A DNA stretch of 51,695 nt from an uncultured Prevotellaceae bacterium. Lineage in GTDB: Bacteria; Bacteroidota; Bacteroidia; Bacteroidales; Bacteroidaceae. Positions 8,496-17,588 of this stretch are shown one piece after another. The notes under the pieces are model-generated. The model searched no databases. It had not been told where the DNA came from and saw nothing but the letters and a program-made list of their open reading frames with translations. Every line of letters begins with the position of its first letter. Positions within the stretch are counted from its first letter, which is position 1. The position numbers and the translations under genes are program-made. The stretch is from positions 1-51,695 of the forward strand of contig ONGG01000018.1 of NCBI GenBank assembly GCA_900317305.1, in the 5' to 3' direction.

Positions 8496-9185
8496 ATGTC
8501 TTGTATATTGAATATCGACACCAGCACCGACGCATGCTCCGTGGCTGTGAGTCAGGATGGCGCCTGTATCTTCCATAAGGAACAGTTGGAAGGCCATAAC
8601 CATGCCGAGCGTCTGGGCTCATTCGTCGACGAGGCCCTCTCTTTCACCGACAACCACGCCATCCCCTTCGACGCCGTGGCGGTGAGTTGTGGCCCCGGCT
8701 CCTACACGGGTCTCCGCATTGGTGTGTCGATGGCCAAGGGCGTATGCTATGGCCGCGACCTGCGCCTCATCTCCATCCCCACGCTCGAGTTGCTCTGCGT
8801 GCCCGTGCTGCTCTCCGAGGAACTGGAAGACGACGCCCTCCTCTGTCCGATGATCGACGCCCGGCGCATGGAGGTCTACTCCGCCATCTACGACCGTGCC
8901 CTCCGCGAGGTGCGCGGCACCCAGGCCGACGTCGTCGACGGACTCACCTACAAGGAGTGGCTCGACCAGCACCCCGTCTACTTCTTTGGTAACGGAGCGG
9001 CCAAGTGCATGGAGACCATCAACCATCCCAATGCCCATTTGCTGAGCGGAAAGAAGCCCTTGGCCAAATACATGTTTCCGCTGGCAGAGAAGCGCATCGC
9101 CCTCGGGCAATATGAAGACGTGGCCTACTTCACCCCCTTCTACCTGAAGGACTTTGTGGCCAAGACTCCCAAGAAACTGCTTTAG
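8496..9185 (+). CDS. tsaB: tRNA t6A37 threonylcarbamoyltransferase complex subunit TsaB
   Basis: 229 residues from ATG giving MSCILNIDTSTDACSVAVSQ; the longer frame upstream contains the promoter region and is rejected. TsaB is an ASKHA-fold partner of TsaD and TsaE in making the t6A modification at position 37 of ANN-decoding tRNAs. Seen: ILNIDTST (first phosphate-like strand), HNHAERLGSFVDEAL, and SCGPGSYTGLRIGVSMAKG, the diagnostic GPGS(F/Y)TG(L)R(I/V)G block. It leads a plus-strand set with the DUF4290 gene (40-base gap) and murA. Confidence 0.95.
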   Translation: MSCILNIDTSTDACSVAVSQDGACIFHKEQLEGHNHAERLGSFVDEALSFTDNHAIPFDAVAVSCGPGSYTGLRIGVSMAKGVCYGRDLRLISIPTLELLCVPVLLSEELEDDALLCPMIDARRMEVYSAIYDRALREVRGTQADVVDGLTYKEWLDQHPVYFFGNGAAKCMETINHPNAHLLSGKKPLAKYMFPLAEKRIALGQYEDVAYFTPFYLKDFVAKTPKKLL

Positions 9186-9225
9186 GCACCCTGTGCCCAA
9201 GCCAACAACGAAATCAACGATCAAA

Positions 9226-9822
9226 ATGAACATAGAAGGATTAGACTACAACACCCAGCGCGACAAACTCGTGTTGCCCGAATACGGCCGCGAGGTGCAG
9301 AAGATGGTGGAACACGCCATCTCACTCCCTACCAAGGAGGAGCGCCAGCGCTGCGCAGAGACCATCATTGCCGTCATGGAGCGCATGGTGCCGCAGAGTG
9401 GCGACAGCGCCAACCACAAGCAGAAGCTGTGGGACCACCTTGCCTTGATGAGCGGGTTCCAACTCGACATCGACTACCCCTACGACGTGAGCATGGCCGC
9501 CGTCATCGCCACGAAGCCCGAGCCTCTGGCCTACCCCATGCGCGACATTCCCGTGCGCCACTATGGCAACATGATGTTCGAGGTGTTTGAGAAACTCAAG
9601 ACGATGCCTGCCGGTGCCGAGCGCGACGAGTTGGTGCGCATCACCGCCAACCATATGAAGCGCAGCCTCTACCAGTGGAGCCATGGCTCTGCCGATGACG
9701 AGAAGGTAGCCTCCGACCTTGCCCGCTTCACCGACGGCGTGATACAACTCGACCTGAAGAAATTCACCTTCGAGAAGATCAACGAGAGAGAGTTCAACGA
9801 GAAACGCAAGAAGAAAAAATAG
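9226..9822 (+). CDS. DUF4290 family protein
   Basis: 198 residues from ATG giving MNIEGLDYNTQRDKLVLPEYGREVQKM; this start gives the family's usual beginning (LDYNT.R..L.LPEYGR). It is a soluble, largely helical protein with a Lys-rich tail (ENEKRKKKK type). DUF4290 proteins are widespread in Bacteroidetes and commonly sit directly before murA, as here (4-base gap). No biochemical role is established and no catalytic motif is visible. Tight linkage to murA suggests, without proving, a role tied to envelope growth. Confidence 0.88.
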   Translation: MNIEGLDYNTQRDKLVLPEYGREVQKMVEHAISLPTKEERQRCAETIIAVMERMVPQSGDSANHKQKLWDHLALMSGFQLDIDYPYDVSMAAVIATKPEPLAYPMRDIPVRHYGNMMFEVFEKLKTMPAGAERDELVRITANHMKRSLYQWSHGSADDEKVASDLARFTDGVIQLDLKKFTFEKINEREFNEKRKKKK

Positions 9823-9826
9823 CCGC

Positions 9827-11134
9827 ATGCAGTCGTTTATCATAGAGGGAGGCCACCCATTGCGGGGCACCATCACCCCCCAGGGAGCCAAGAACGAGGC
9901 GCTGCAAGTGATCAGTGCCTGTCTGCTTACCGACGAGGAGGTGCGCATCAAGAACATCCCCGACATCCTTGATGTGAACAACTTGATCATGTTGCTCCTC
10001 GACATGGGCGTGAAAGTGAGCAAGAACGCCCCTGGCGACTTCACGTTCCAGGCCAACGACCTTCATCTCGACTACCTGGAGAGCGACGAGTTTGTGCAGA
10101 AATGTTCATCGCTCCGTGGCAGCGTGCTGATGATTGGTCCGTTGCTCTCACGCTTTCACCGTGCCGTGGTGGCCAAGCCCGGCGGTGACAAGATAGGCCG
10201 TCGCCGTCTCGACACCCATTTTCTGGGTTTCGGCTATCTGGGCGCCAGTTTCGACCGCATTTCCGGCCGCGACGTGTTTGAGTTGAAGGCCGACCAATTG
10301 AAAGGCTGCCACATGTTGCTCGACGAGGCATCGGTCACCGGCACCGCCAACATCATCATGGCCTCGGTCTTCGCCGAGGGCACCACCACCATCTACAATG
10401 CCGCCTGCGAGCCATATATCCAGCAGTTGTGCCATATGCTCAACAACATGGGTGCGTGCATCAGCGGCATCGCCTCCAACCTGCTCACCATCGTGGGCGT
10501 GGAGAAGCTTCATGGCACCACCCACACCATCCTGCCCGACATGATCGAGGTGGGCTCGTTCATCGGCATGGCCGCCATGGTGGGCGACGGCATCACCATC
10601 AAGGACGTGTCGCTCCAGCATCTCGGCATCATCCCCGACATGTTCCGCCGCCTGGGCGTGAACGTGGAGGTGCATGGCGACGACCTCTTCATCCCCCATC
10701 ACGACACCTATGAGGTAGACTCGTTCATCGACGGCACGATTATGACCATCGCCGATGCTCCCTGGCCAGGCCTCACCCCCGACCTCATCTCGGTGCTTCT
10801 GGTAGTGGCCACCCAAGCCAAGGGCAGCGTACTCATCCACCAGAAGATGTTTGAGAGCCGCCTCTTCTTCGTCGACAAGCTCATCGATATGGGCGCGCAG
10901 ATTATCCTTTGCGACCCCCACCGCGCCGTGGTGGTGGGCCACGACCACAAGATACAGTTGCGGGCAGGCCGCATGACCAGTCCCGACATCCGCGCCGGCA
11001 TCGCCCTGCTCATCGCCGCCCTTAGTGCCAATGGCACGAGCCGCATCGCCAACATCGAGCAGATAGACCGTGGATACCAAGACATCGAGAACCGCCTACG
11101 CCAACTTGGCGCCCATATTGAGCGAGTGAGATAG
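9827..11134 (+). CDS. murA: UDP-N-acetylglucosamine 1-carboxyvinyltransferase (Cys-to-Asp active-site form)
   Basis: 435 residues. MurA transfers enolpyruvate from PEP to UDP-GlcNAc, the first committed step of peptidoglycan synthesis. GAKNEAL holds the conserved Lys22. The active-site loop reads AKPGGDKIGRRRLDTHF, where the E. coli enzyme has LPGGCTIGARPVDLHI; the catalytic Cys115 equivalent is Asp121 here. Asp-type MurA enzymes (mycobacteria, chlamydia) are active but are not alkylated by fosfomycin, so intrinsic tolerance is expected. The gene sits between DUF4290 and rimM with 4- and 8-base gaps, in one operon. Confidence 0.96.
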   Translation: MQSFIIEGGHPLRGTITPQGAKNEALQVISACLLTDEEVRIKNIPDILDVNNLIMLLLDMGVKVSKNAPGDFTFQANDLHLDYLESDEFVQKCSSLRGSVLMIGPLLSRFHRAVVAKPGGDKIGRRRLDTHFLGFGYLGASFDRISGRDVFELKADQLKGCHMLLDEASVTGTANIIMASVFAEGTTTIYNAACEPYIQQLCHMLNNMGACISGIASNLLTIVGVEKLHGTTHTILPDMIEVGSFIGMAAMVGDGITIKDVSLQHLGIIPDMFRRLGVNVEVHGDDLFIPHHDTYEVDSFIDGTIMTIADAPWPGLTPDLISVLLVVATQAKGSVLIHQKMFESRLFFVDKLIDMGAQIILCDPHRAVVVGHDHKIQLRAGRMTSPDIRAGIALLIAALSANGTSRIANIEQIDRGYQDIENRLRQLGAHIERVR

Positions 11135-11142
11135 CAGCCATT

Positions 11143-11664
11143 ATGATCAGCCACGACGACGTATTCAAAATCGGACGGATAGGAAAAATCCATGGCGTGA
11201 AGGGCGAGGTGACATTCCACTTCACCGACGACGTGTTCGACCGCACCGATGCCGACTATCTGTTTCTTGAGGTCGACGGTATACTCGTACCCTTCTTTTT
11301 CGAGGAATACCGCTTCCGCAACGACGACACGGCCCTGGTGAAGTTTGAGGGTATCGACAGCGCCGAGAAAGCCACCGAACTGACGGGCTGTGACGTTTTC
11401 TTTGCCCGCGAACTGGTTGGAGACAACGACGGCGAACTGACCTGGAACGAGATTGTGGGCTTCCACATCACCGATGCCCAGACGGGGAAGGACGTGGGCG
11501 AGATCAGCGGCATTGACCTAAGCACCATCAACACCCTGTTCGAGGTGGTCACCCCCGAGGGAACCAGTCTGCTCGTTCCCGCCACCGATGACTTTATCGA
11601 CGACATCGACCGCGAGCAACGCCTCATCACCATGCGGTTGCCCGAGGGGTTGCTCGAACTATAG
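11143..11664 (+). CDS. rimM: Ribosome maturation factor RimM
   Basis: 173 residues, usual length. It helps assemble the head of the 30S subunit around protein S19. Seen: the N-terminal barrel motif KIGRIGKIHGVKGEV (usual .G.I...HG..GE), and a C-terminal PRC-barrel-like half containing NEIVGFHITDAQTGKDVGEI and LLVPATDDFIDDID (usual L.P......V..VD). It lies 8 bases after murA and 15 bases before dxr. Confidence 0.95.
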   Translation: MISHDDVFKIGRIGKIHGVKGEVTFHFTDDVFDRTDADYLFLEVDGILVPFFFEEYRFRNDDTALVKFEGIDSAEKATELTGCDVFFARELVGDNDGELTWNEIVGFHITDAQTGKDVGEISGIDLSTINTLFEVVTPEGTSLLVPATDDFIDDIDREQRLITMRLPEGLLEL

Positions 11665-11679
11665 CAAACATACGAAACA

Positions 11680-12837
11680 ATGGAAAAGAAACAACAAATA
11701 TGCATCCTGGGCTCCACCGGGTCGATAGGCACCCAAGCACTCGAAGTCATCGAGGAGCATGCCGACCTGTATGAGGTATACTGCCTCACCGCCAACAACC
11801 GCGTACGCGAGTTGGCCGAGCAAGCCCGGAAGTTCCGTCCCGCCGCCGTAGTCATCGCCAACGAGGCCCACTACGACGAGTTGCGGACCCTTCTCGCCGA
11901 CCTTCCCGACATCAAGGTGTATGCCGGCGCACGTGCCCTCGACGACATTGTGGAGGCAGGTCCCATCGACATGGTGCTCACCGCCATGGTAGGCTTCGCC
12001 GGACTATCGCCCACCATCCATGCCATCAAGGCTGGCAAGAAGATCTGTCTGGCCAACAAGGAGACCCTGGTGGTGGCCGGCGAACTCATCTGCCAGTTGG
12101 CCACCCAGCATCATGCCCCCATCATTCCCGTCGACAGCGAGCACTCCGCCATCTTCCAGAGCCTGGTGGGCGAGGATTGCAACGAGATAGAGAAAATCCT
12201 GCTCACCGCCAGTGGTGGTCCGTTCCGCACGAAGTCGGTCGACGAACTGGCCCATGTGACCAAGGCCGACGCCCTGCGTCATCCCACATGGGACATGGGT
12301 GCAAAAATCACCATCGACAGTGCCTCGATGATGAACAAGGGATTCGAGGTGATCGAGGCAAAATGGCTCTTCGGTGTGCCTGCCGACCGCATCCAGGTGC
12401 TGGTGCATCCCCAGTCGATTGTTCACAGTGCCGTGCAATTCCGCGACGGTTCGGTGAAAGCCCAACTTGGTGTGCCCGACATGCGGCTGCCCATCCAGTA
12501 TGCTTTCTCCTTTCCCCAGCGCCTGCCACTGAGCAGCGAGCGGCTCGACCTTTTCAAGCACCCGCTGGAATTCTTTGAGCCCGACTTAGAGAAATTCCAC
12601 TGTCTGGCCCTCGCCTTCGAGGCTATCCGCCGTGGCGGCAACATGCCCTGCATCGTGAATGCCGCCAACGAGGTGGTGAACCGTGCCTTCCTCGACGACC
12701 GATGCGGGTTCCTCGATATGGGCGCCATCATCGAGCAGACCATGCACCTCACCCCCTTCGACCCCAGTCCGTCTTACGACACCTATGTGCAGACCGACGC
12801 CGAGGCCCGCCGCATCGCCGCCAGCCTCATCAAATAA
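11680..12837 (+). CDS. dxr: 1-deoxy-D-xylulose 5-phosphate reductoisomerase
   Basis: 385 residues. It converts DXP to MEP with NADPH, the second step of the MEP isoprenoid pathway, and is the target of fosmidomycin. Seen: the dinucleotide loop ILGSTGSIGTQALEV at residues ~9-23, LANKETLVVAGE, the metal/substrate motif PVDSEHSAIFQ, TASGGPFR, and ITIDSASMMNKGFEVIEA. All are intact. It is in line with rimM upstream and rseP downstream (57-base gap). Confidence 0.97.
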   Translation: MEKKQQICILGSTGSIGTQALEVIEEHADLYEVYCLTANNRVRELAEQARKFRPAAVVIANEAHYDELRTLLADLPDIKVYAGARALDDIVEAGPIDMVLTAMVGFAGLSPTIHAIKAGKKICLANKETLVVAGELICQLATQHHAPIIPVDSEHSAIFQSLVGEDCNEIEKILLTASGGPFRTKSVDELAHVTKADALRHPTWDMGAKITIDSASMMNKGFEVIEAKWLFGVPADRIQVLVHPQSIVHSAVQFRDGSVKAQLGVPDMRLPIQYAFSFPQRLPLSSERLDLFKHPLEFFEPDLEKFHCLALAFEAIRRGGNMPCIVNAANEVVNRAFLDDRCGFLDMGAIIEQTMHLTPFDPSPSYDTYVQTDAEARRIAASLIK

Positions 12838-12894
12838 ACGACAACCCATTCACGGTGCTGTCATGCACCAACAAAACAGAACCAAGACAACGAC

Positions 12895-14358
12895 ATGAAC
12901 AGTGTATTTTTAATCAAGTTAGTGCAGTTCATCCTTTCGATATCCCTCCTCGTGCTGCTTCATGAGGGCGGGCATTTCTTCTTTGCCAAACTCTTCAAGG
13001 TGAGGGTGAGACGCTTCTACATCTTCTTCAATCCCAAATTCCACCTCTTCAGCACCTACGACACCTGGTTCCGCCGCCTGTTCAAGAAAGAGCCCGTGGT
13101 GGTGCCCGAGGTCACGAAGAAAGACGAGAACGGCAAAGAGTACAAAGAGAAGGAATATGTGGGTACGGAGTATGGCATCGGCTGGCTCCCCCTTGGTGGC
13201 TACTGTGCCATCTCGGGAATGATCGACGAGACCAACCAGCAACTCAGCGAAGAGCCCCAGCCCTATGAGTTCCGCACGAAACCCACCTGGCAGCGCCTGC
13301 TTATCATGATTGGTGGTGTGCTGGTGAACTTCCTGCTCGCCCTATTCATCTACTCCATGGTGCTCTTCTACTGGGGCGACTCCTACATCCAGACCAAGGA
13401 CATGACAATGGGCATGAAGTTCAACGCCGATGCCAAGGCTCTGGGATTCAAGGACGGCGATATCCTGCTGGGCACCGACAAGAAGACCTTCACACGGTTC
13501 GACGTCGACCTCTACCGCAGTCTCTCCGAGGCCGAGCGCGTCGACATCATCCGCGAGGGCAAGAAGATGTCGCTCACCCTCCCCGGCGACCTCAACCTGC
13601 TCGACATGCTGAAGACACAGCCTACCTTCGTGCAGCCCTTCGTGCCCTGCGTCATCGACTCCGTATTGCCCGGCACCCCCGCCGACAAAGCCGGACTGGT
13701 GAAGGGCGACAAACTGCTCTCTGTGAACGACTCCACGATAGAGACATGGAGTGACTTCCTACTTCAGATCAGCCGCCTCAACGACATCGTCACGGCCAAG
13801 GCTACGAAAGAAGACAGCCTGAAATACCGGACGCTGAACATCGTCTATACCCGTGGTGCCACCGGACGCTGCGACACCATCCGCACCATGCTCGACGAGA
13901 AAATGATGCTGGGCGTGGTGCAAAGTTCGATATACACCTACTACAAGCCTACCGAGCTGAAATACGGATTCTTTGAGAGTTTCCCCGCAGGCATCAAATA
14001 CGGCCTGAGCGTGCTGCGCGGCTATGTGGACGACCTGAAATACGTGTTCACCGCCGACGGTGCGAAATCGCTGGGCGGTTTCGGCACTATCGGCAGCCTG
14101 TTCCCAGAGACATGGAACTGGCAGGTGTTCTGGAACATGACCGCTTTCCTGAGCATCATCCTCGCATTCATGAACATCCTACCCATCCCCGCCCTCGACG
14201 GAGGTCATGTGCTGTTCTTGCTCTACGAGATGATCACGGGCCGTAAGCCCAGCGACAAGTTCATGGCACGTGCCGAATACGTGGGTTTTGCCATCCTTGT
14301 CTTGCTGATGGTGGTGGCCAACCTCAACGATATCCTCAGGTGGATGGGGATTATGTAA
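12895..14358 (+). CDS. rseP: RIP metalloprotease RseP (site-2 protease)
   Basis: 487 residues, an inner-membrane M50 zinc protease that cleaves membrane-bound anti-sigma factors or remnant peptides. The zinc motif LLHEGGHFFFAKLF places His23, Glu24 and His27 in the first membrane segment; the third ligand motif NILPIPALDGGHVLF places Asp435. Between them are PDZ-like regions (GFKDGDILLGTDKK near 185; GTPADKAGLVKGDKLLSVND near 265) and membrane segments. The loop after the HExxH helix is long and charged. It is the last gene of the tsaB-dxr run before a repeat-rich gap. Confidence 0.95.
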   Translation: MNSVFLIKLVQFILSISLLVLLHEGGHFFFAKLFKVRVRRFYIFFNPKFHLFSTYDTWFRRLFKKEPVVVPEVTKKDENGKEYKEKEYVGTEYGIGWLPLGGYCAISGMIDETNQQLSEEPQPYEFRTKPTWQRLLIMIGGVLVNFLLALFIYSMVLFYWGDSYIQTKDMTMGMKFNADAKALGFKDGDILLGTDKKTFTRFDVDLYRSLSEAERVDIIREGKKMSLTLPGDLNLLDMLKTQPTFVQPFVPCVIDSVLPGTPADKAGLVKGDKLLSVNDSTIETWSDFLLQISRLNDIVTAKATKEDSLKYRTLNIVYTRGATGRCDTIRTMLDEKMMLGVVQSSIYTYYKPTELKYGFFESFPAGIKYGLSVLRGYVDDLKYVFTADGAKSLGGFGTIGSLFPETWNWQVFWNMTAFLSIILAFMNILPIPALDGGHVLFLLYEMITGRKPSDKFMARAEYVGFAILVLLMVVANLNDILRWMGIM

Positions 14359-14363
14359 GAAGG

Positions 14364-14520
14364 CCCTCCCCCAGCCCCTCCCAAAGGGAGGGGGGTTAGA
14401 GCGGGGATGTGTTGATAATACCCTCCCCCAGCCCCTCCCAAAGGGAGGGGGGATTAGAGCGGGGATGTGTTGATAATACCCTCCCCCAGCCCCTCCCAAA
14501 GGGAGGGGAGGTGGTGTGAG
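14364..14520. repeat. Three tandem ~57-58-bp C/G-rich repeats with internal palindromes
   Basis: Units begin at 14364, 14421 and 14479. Units 1 and 2 are nearly identical (57 and 58 bases); unit 3 keeps only the first ~30 bases and then diverges. Each contains the palindrome CCCTCCCAAAGGGAGGG, able to form a hairpin, then TTAGAGCGGGGATGTG, then TTGATAATA. They fill most of the 223-base gap between rseP and the glutamine synthetase gene. This looks like a REP-like intergenic element that has multiplied locally. Confidence 0.9.
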
Positions 14521-14581
14521 GGGACGGATAGTAGGTATTGGATTTTTGAAAGAATAGACCAAGGTAAAAGATTTAGAGAAC

Positions 14582-16771
14582 ATGACAAATCTAAGATTCC
14601 AGGTGGTGGAAGAGGCTTTCAAGAAAAAGCCCCTAGAAGTCGCCTCGCCCACCGAGCGCCCTTCGGAGTATTTCGGCAAGTATGTGTTCACCCGTGACAA
14701 GATGTTCAAATACCTCCCCCGCGAGGTGTACATGCAACTCACCGACGTGATAGACAACGGCGCACGGCTCGACCGGTCGATAGCCAACGAGGTGGCCAAG
14801 GGTATCAAGCAGTGGGCCGAGGAGAACGGTGTGACCCATTACACCCACTGGTTCCAACCCCTGACCGAAGGCACCGCCGAGAAGCACGACGCCTTCATCG
14901 AGCACGACGGAAAAGGCGGGATGATAGAGCAGTTCAGCGGCAAGTTGCTCATGCAGCAAGAGCCCGACGCCTCCTCCTTCCCCAGCGGTGGCATCCGCAA
15001 CACCTTCGAGGCCCGCGGCTACTCGGCCTGGGATCCCACGTCGCCCGTGTTCATCATCGACGACACCCTCTGTATCCCCACCATCTTCATCTCGTATACC
15101 GGCGAGGCCCTCGACTACAAGGCCCCGTTGCTGCGCGCGCTGCGGGCGGTGAACAACGCCGCTACCGAGGTGTGCCATTACTTCTACCCCGACGTGAAGA
15201 AGGTGACCTGCAACCTGGGATGGGAACAAGAGTATTTCCTCGTCGACGAGGGCCTCTACAGTGCCCGTCCCGACCTGATGCTCACCGGCCGCACCCTGAT
15301 GGGTCACGACTCAGCCAAGAACCAGCAGATGGACGACCACTACTTCGGCACCATCCCCGACCGCGTGCAGGCCTTCATGAAAGACCTTGAGATACAGGCA
15401 CTCGAACTCTCCATCCCCTGCAAGACCCGCCACAACGAGGTGGCCCCCAACCAATTTGAGTTGGCGCCCATCTACGAGGAGACCAACCTGGCCGTAGACC
15501 ACAACATGCTGCTCATGTCGCTCATGAAGCGCGTGGCCCGCAAGCACGGTTTCCGCGTGCTGCTCCACGAGAAGCCCTTCGCCGGCATCAACGGGTCGGG
15601 CAAGCACAACAACTGGAGCCTCTCCACCGATACGGGCATCCTGCTGCACAGTCCGGGAAAGACGCCCGAGGACACCCTCCGCTTCGTGGTGTTCATCGTA
15701 GAGACCCTGATGGCCGTCTACCGCCACAACGGATTGCTGAAGGCCTCGATCATGAGTGCCACCAATGCCCATCGTCTGGGTGCCAACGAGGCCCCACCCG
15801 TCATCATCTCCTCGTTCCTGGGCAAGCAACTCAGCGAATTGCTCGACCACATAGAGAAAGCCGACAAGAAAGACCTCTTCAGTATGGCCGGCAAGCAAGG
15901 AATGAAGATCGACATCCCTGAGATTCCCGAACTGCTCATCGACAATACTGACCGCAACCGCACCAGCCCGTTTGCCTTCACCGGCAACCGTTTCGAGTTC
16001 CGTGCCGTAGGTTCGGAGGCCAACTGCGCCTCTGCGATGATTGCCCTCAATACCGCCGTGGCCGAGGCCCTTGTCAGTTTCAAGGAACGTGTAGACGCCC
16101 TCATCGCCTCGGGCGAGGACCAGACGAGCGCCATTATCGACGTGATACGCGACGACATCAAGACCTGCCGTCCCATTCATTTCGATGGCAATGGCTACAG
16201 TGACGAATGGGTGGAGGAAGCCACCCGCCGCGGTCTCGACGTGGAGAAGAGCTGTCCGCTGATTTTCGACAACTACCTGAAAGCCGACACCATCCGCATG
16301 TTTGAGAGCCAGAACGTGATGAACGCGAAAGAACTGGCCGCCCGCAATGAGGTGAAATGGGAGACCTATACCAAGAAAGTGCAGATAGAGGCCCGTGTGA
16401 TGGGCGACCTGAGCATGAACCACATCATCCCCATCGCCACCCAGTATCAGAGTCAGTTGGCCAAGAACGTGCTCAATATGTACGAAATCTTCTCTAAAGA
16501 AGAAGCCGACCAGCTTACGGCCCGCAACAAAGGCATCATCAAGGAGATTGCCGAGCGCACGCAAGCCATAGAGACCGGTGTGGAGGAACTGGTAAACGCC
16601 CGCAAAGTGGCCAACAAGATTGTCTCGGAGCGTGAGAAGGCCATTGCCTACCACGACACGGTGGAACCGAAGATGGAGGAAATCAGGTATGAGATAGACA
16701 AACTTGAGCTCATTGTGAGCGACGAGTGCTGGACCTTGCCCAAATACCGCGAATTGCTGTTTATCAGATAA
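14582..16771 (+). CDS. glnN: Glutamine synthetase type III
   Basis: 729 residues, the size of GSIII enzymes (GSI is ~470). It makes glutamine from glutamate, ammonia and ATP, and is the main ammonium-assimilating form in many Bacteroidetes. Seen: the GSIII start region FRVVEEAF-like with SEYFGKYVFTRDKM, GVTHYTHWFQPLT, WEQEYFLVD (catalytic Glu region), NEVAPNQFELAPIYEE, GINGSGKHNNWSLST, and NRTSPFAFTGNRFEFRAVGS. The C-terminal ~150 residues are helical and charged, as in the family. The gene stands alone after a repeat-filled gap; it probably has its own promoter there, though I could not fix a -7 box. Confidence 0.96.
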   Translation: MTNLRFQVVEEAFKKKPLEVASPTERPSEYFGKYVFTRDKMFKYLPREVYMQLTDVIDNGARLDRSIANEVAKGIKQWAEENGVTHYTHWFQPLTEGTAEKHDAFIEHDGKGGMIEQFSGKLLMQQEPDASSFPSGGIRNTFEARGYSAWDPTSPVFIIDDTLCIPTIFISYTGEALDYKAPLLRALRAVNNAATEVCHYFYPDVKKVTCNLGWEQEYFLVDEGLYSARPDLMLTGRTLMGHDSAKNQQMDDHYFGTIPDRVQAFMKDLEIQALELSIPCKTRHNEVAPNQFELAPIYEETNLAVDHNMLLMSLMKRVARKHGFRVLLHEKPFAGINGSGKHNNWSLSTDTGILLHSPGKTPEDTLRFVVFIVETLMAVYRHNGLLKASIMSATNAHRLGANEAPPVIISSFLGKQLSELLDHIEKADKKDLFSMAGKQGMKIDIPEIPELLIDNTDRNRTSPFAFTGNRFEFRAVGSEANCASAMIALNTAVAEALVSFKERVDALIASGEDQTSAIIDVIRDDIKTCRPIHFDGNGYSDEWVEEATRRGLDVEKSCPLIFDNYLKADTIRMFESQNVMNAKELAARNEVKWETYTKKVQIEARVMGDLSMNHIIPIATQYQSQLAKNVLNMYEIFSKEEADQLTARNKGIIKEIAERTQAIETGVEELVNARKVANKIVSEREKAIAYHDTVEPKMEEIRYEIDKLELIVSDECWTLPKYRELLFIR

Positions 16772-16785
16772 CCTGCTCAAAGGAC

Positions 16786-17484
16786 ATGAACACCGACTAC
16801 ATCAAAGTATTGGCTTTCGACGCCGACGACACGCTATGGGACTGCCAGTCGCATTTCGTGGCCGTGGAGCGCCAATACTGCGACATGCTCGCTCCCTATG
16901 GCGACGAGCAGCATATCTCGGGAGAACTGTTCAAGACAGAGACGAAGAACATGGCCGAACTCGGTTATGGCAGCAAGGCATTCACCCTATCACTGGTAGA
17001 GAACGCCGTGAAGGTAAGCGGTGGCAGCATCGACGCCACCACCCTGCTTGCCATCCAGGAGCTGGGCCGCAGTCTGCTTCGCCTTCCTGCCACGCCCCTC
17101 GAGGGCGTGGACTCCACACTGAAGGCCCTGCGCGGCAGGGGACATTACAAGATGGTGGTGTTTACCAAAGGCGAGATTCTCGACCAGGAGAACAAACTGA
17201 TGCGGTCGGGCCTTTGGGATTATTTCGACCGTGTGGAAGTGGTGGCCGACAAGACCCCACGCCAATACCGTGAACTCTGTGCCACCTTTGGTATCGGCAT
17301 CGACGAGCTGCTGATGGTGGGCAACAGTTTCAAGAGCGACATCGAACCTGTTTTACGGCTCGGAGGCTATGCCGTGCATATTCCCTTCGAACTGACATGG
17401 GAACACGAGCGCATAGAGGAGTTCGACCATCCCCATTTAGTGCGAATAGCCCGGTTCAGCGAACTATTGCAGATTCTAAGATGA
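16786..17484 (+). CDS. HAD-superfamily hydrolase
   Basis: 232 residues from ATG giving MNTDYIKVLAFDADDTLWDC; an earlier start would overlap the end of the glutamine synthetase gene. Motif I is FDADDTLWD (Asp12 nucleophile, Asp14), motif II is VVFTKGE, motif III has the Lys in DKTPRQY, and motif IV is MVGNSFKSD. An alpha-helical cap lies between motifs I and II, as in phosphoglycolate-phosphatase-like HADs. Substrate is not predictable. It starts 14 bases after the glutamine synthetase stop, so the two are probably co-transcribed. Confidence 0.88.
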   Translation: MNTDYIKVLAFDADDTLWDCQSHFVAVERQYCDMLAPYGDEQHISGELFKTETKNMAELGYGSKAFTLSLVENAVKVSGGSIDATTLLAIQELGRSLLRLPATPLEGVDSTLKALRGRGHYKMVVFTKGEILDQENKLMRSGLWDYFDRVEVVADKTPRQYRELCATFGIGIDELLMVGNSFKSDIEPVLRLGGYAVHIPFELTWEHERIEEFDHPHLVRIARFSELLQILR

Positions 17485-17498
17485 TTTTTCTTGAAATT

Positions 17499-17518
17499 TA
17501 GGAGTTGCTGAACTCCTA
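17499..17518 (+). terminator. Short hairpin after the HAD gene
   Basis: TAGGAGTT / AACTCCTA with loop GCTG, 15 bases after the HAD stop codon. It is followed by TAATAAAAAATA rather than a T-run, so termination strength is doubtful. Confidence 0.35.
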
Positions 17519-17530
17519 TAATAAAAAATA

Positions 17531-17559
17531 GGACAGCGACGAACCAATCGCCGCTGTCC
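17531..17559 (-). terminator. Terminator of the tandem C10 protease operon
   Basis: On the minus strand an 8-bp stem GGACAGCG / CGCTGTCC is followed by TATTTTTTAT, 30 bases past the end of the downstream protease gene. Confidence 0.75.
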
Positions 17560-17588
17560 CCATCCATTCAAAACTTAAAAAAGGTCAC

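Noticed and set aside
10148-11080. Long minus-strand open frame opposite murA
   Set aside because: It is a by-product of GC-rich codon use in murA; its translation is His/Val/Asp-rich without family motifs.
14364-14520. CRISPR array
   Set aside because: Units are head-to-tail with no variable spacers and no cas genes nearby.
15311-16780. 489-codon minus-strand open frame opposite glutamine synthetase
   Set aside because: Antisense shadow of a complete GSIII gene.
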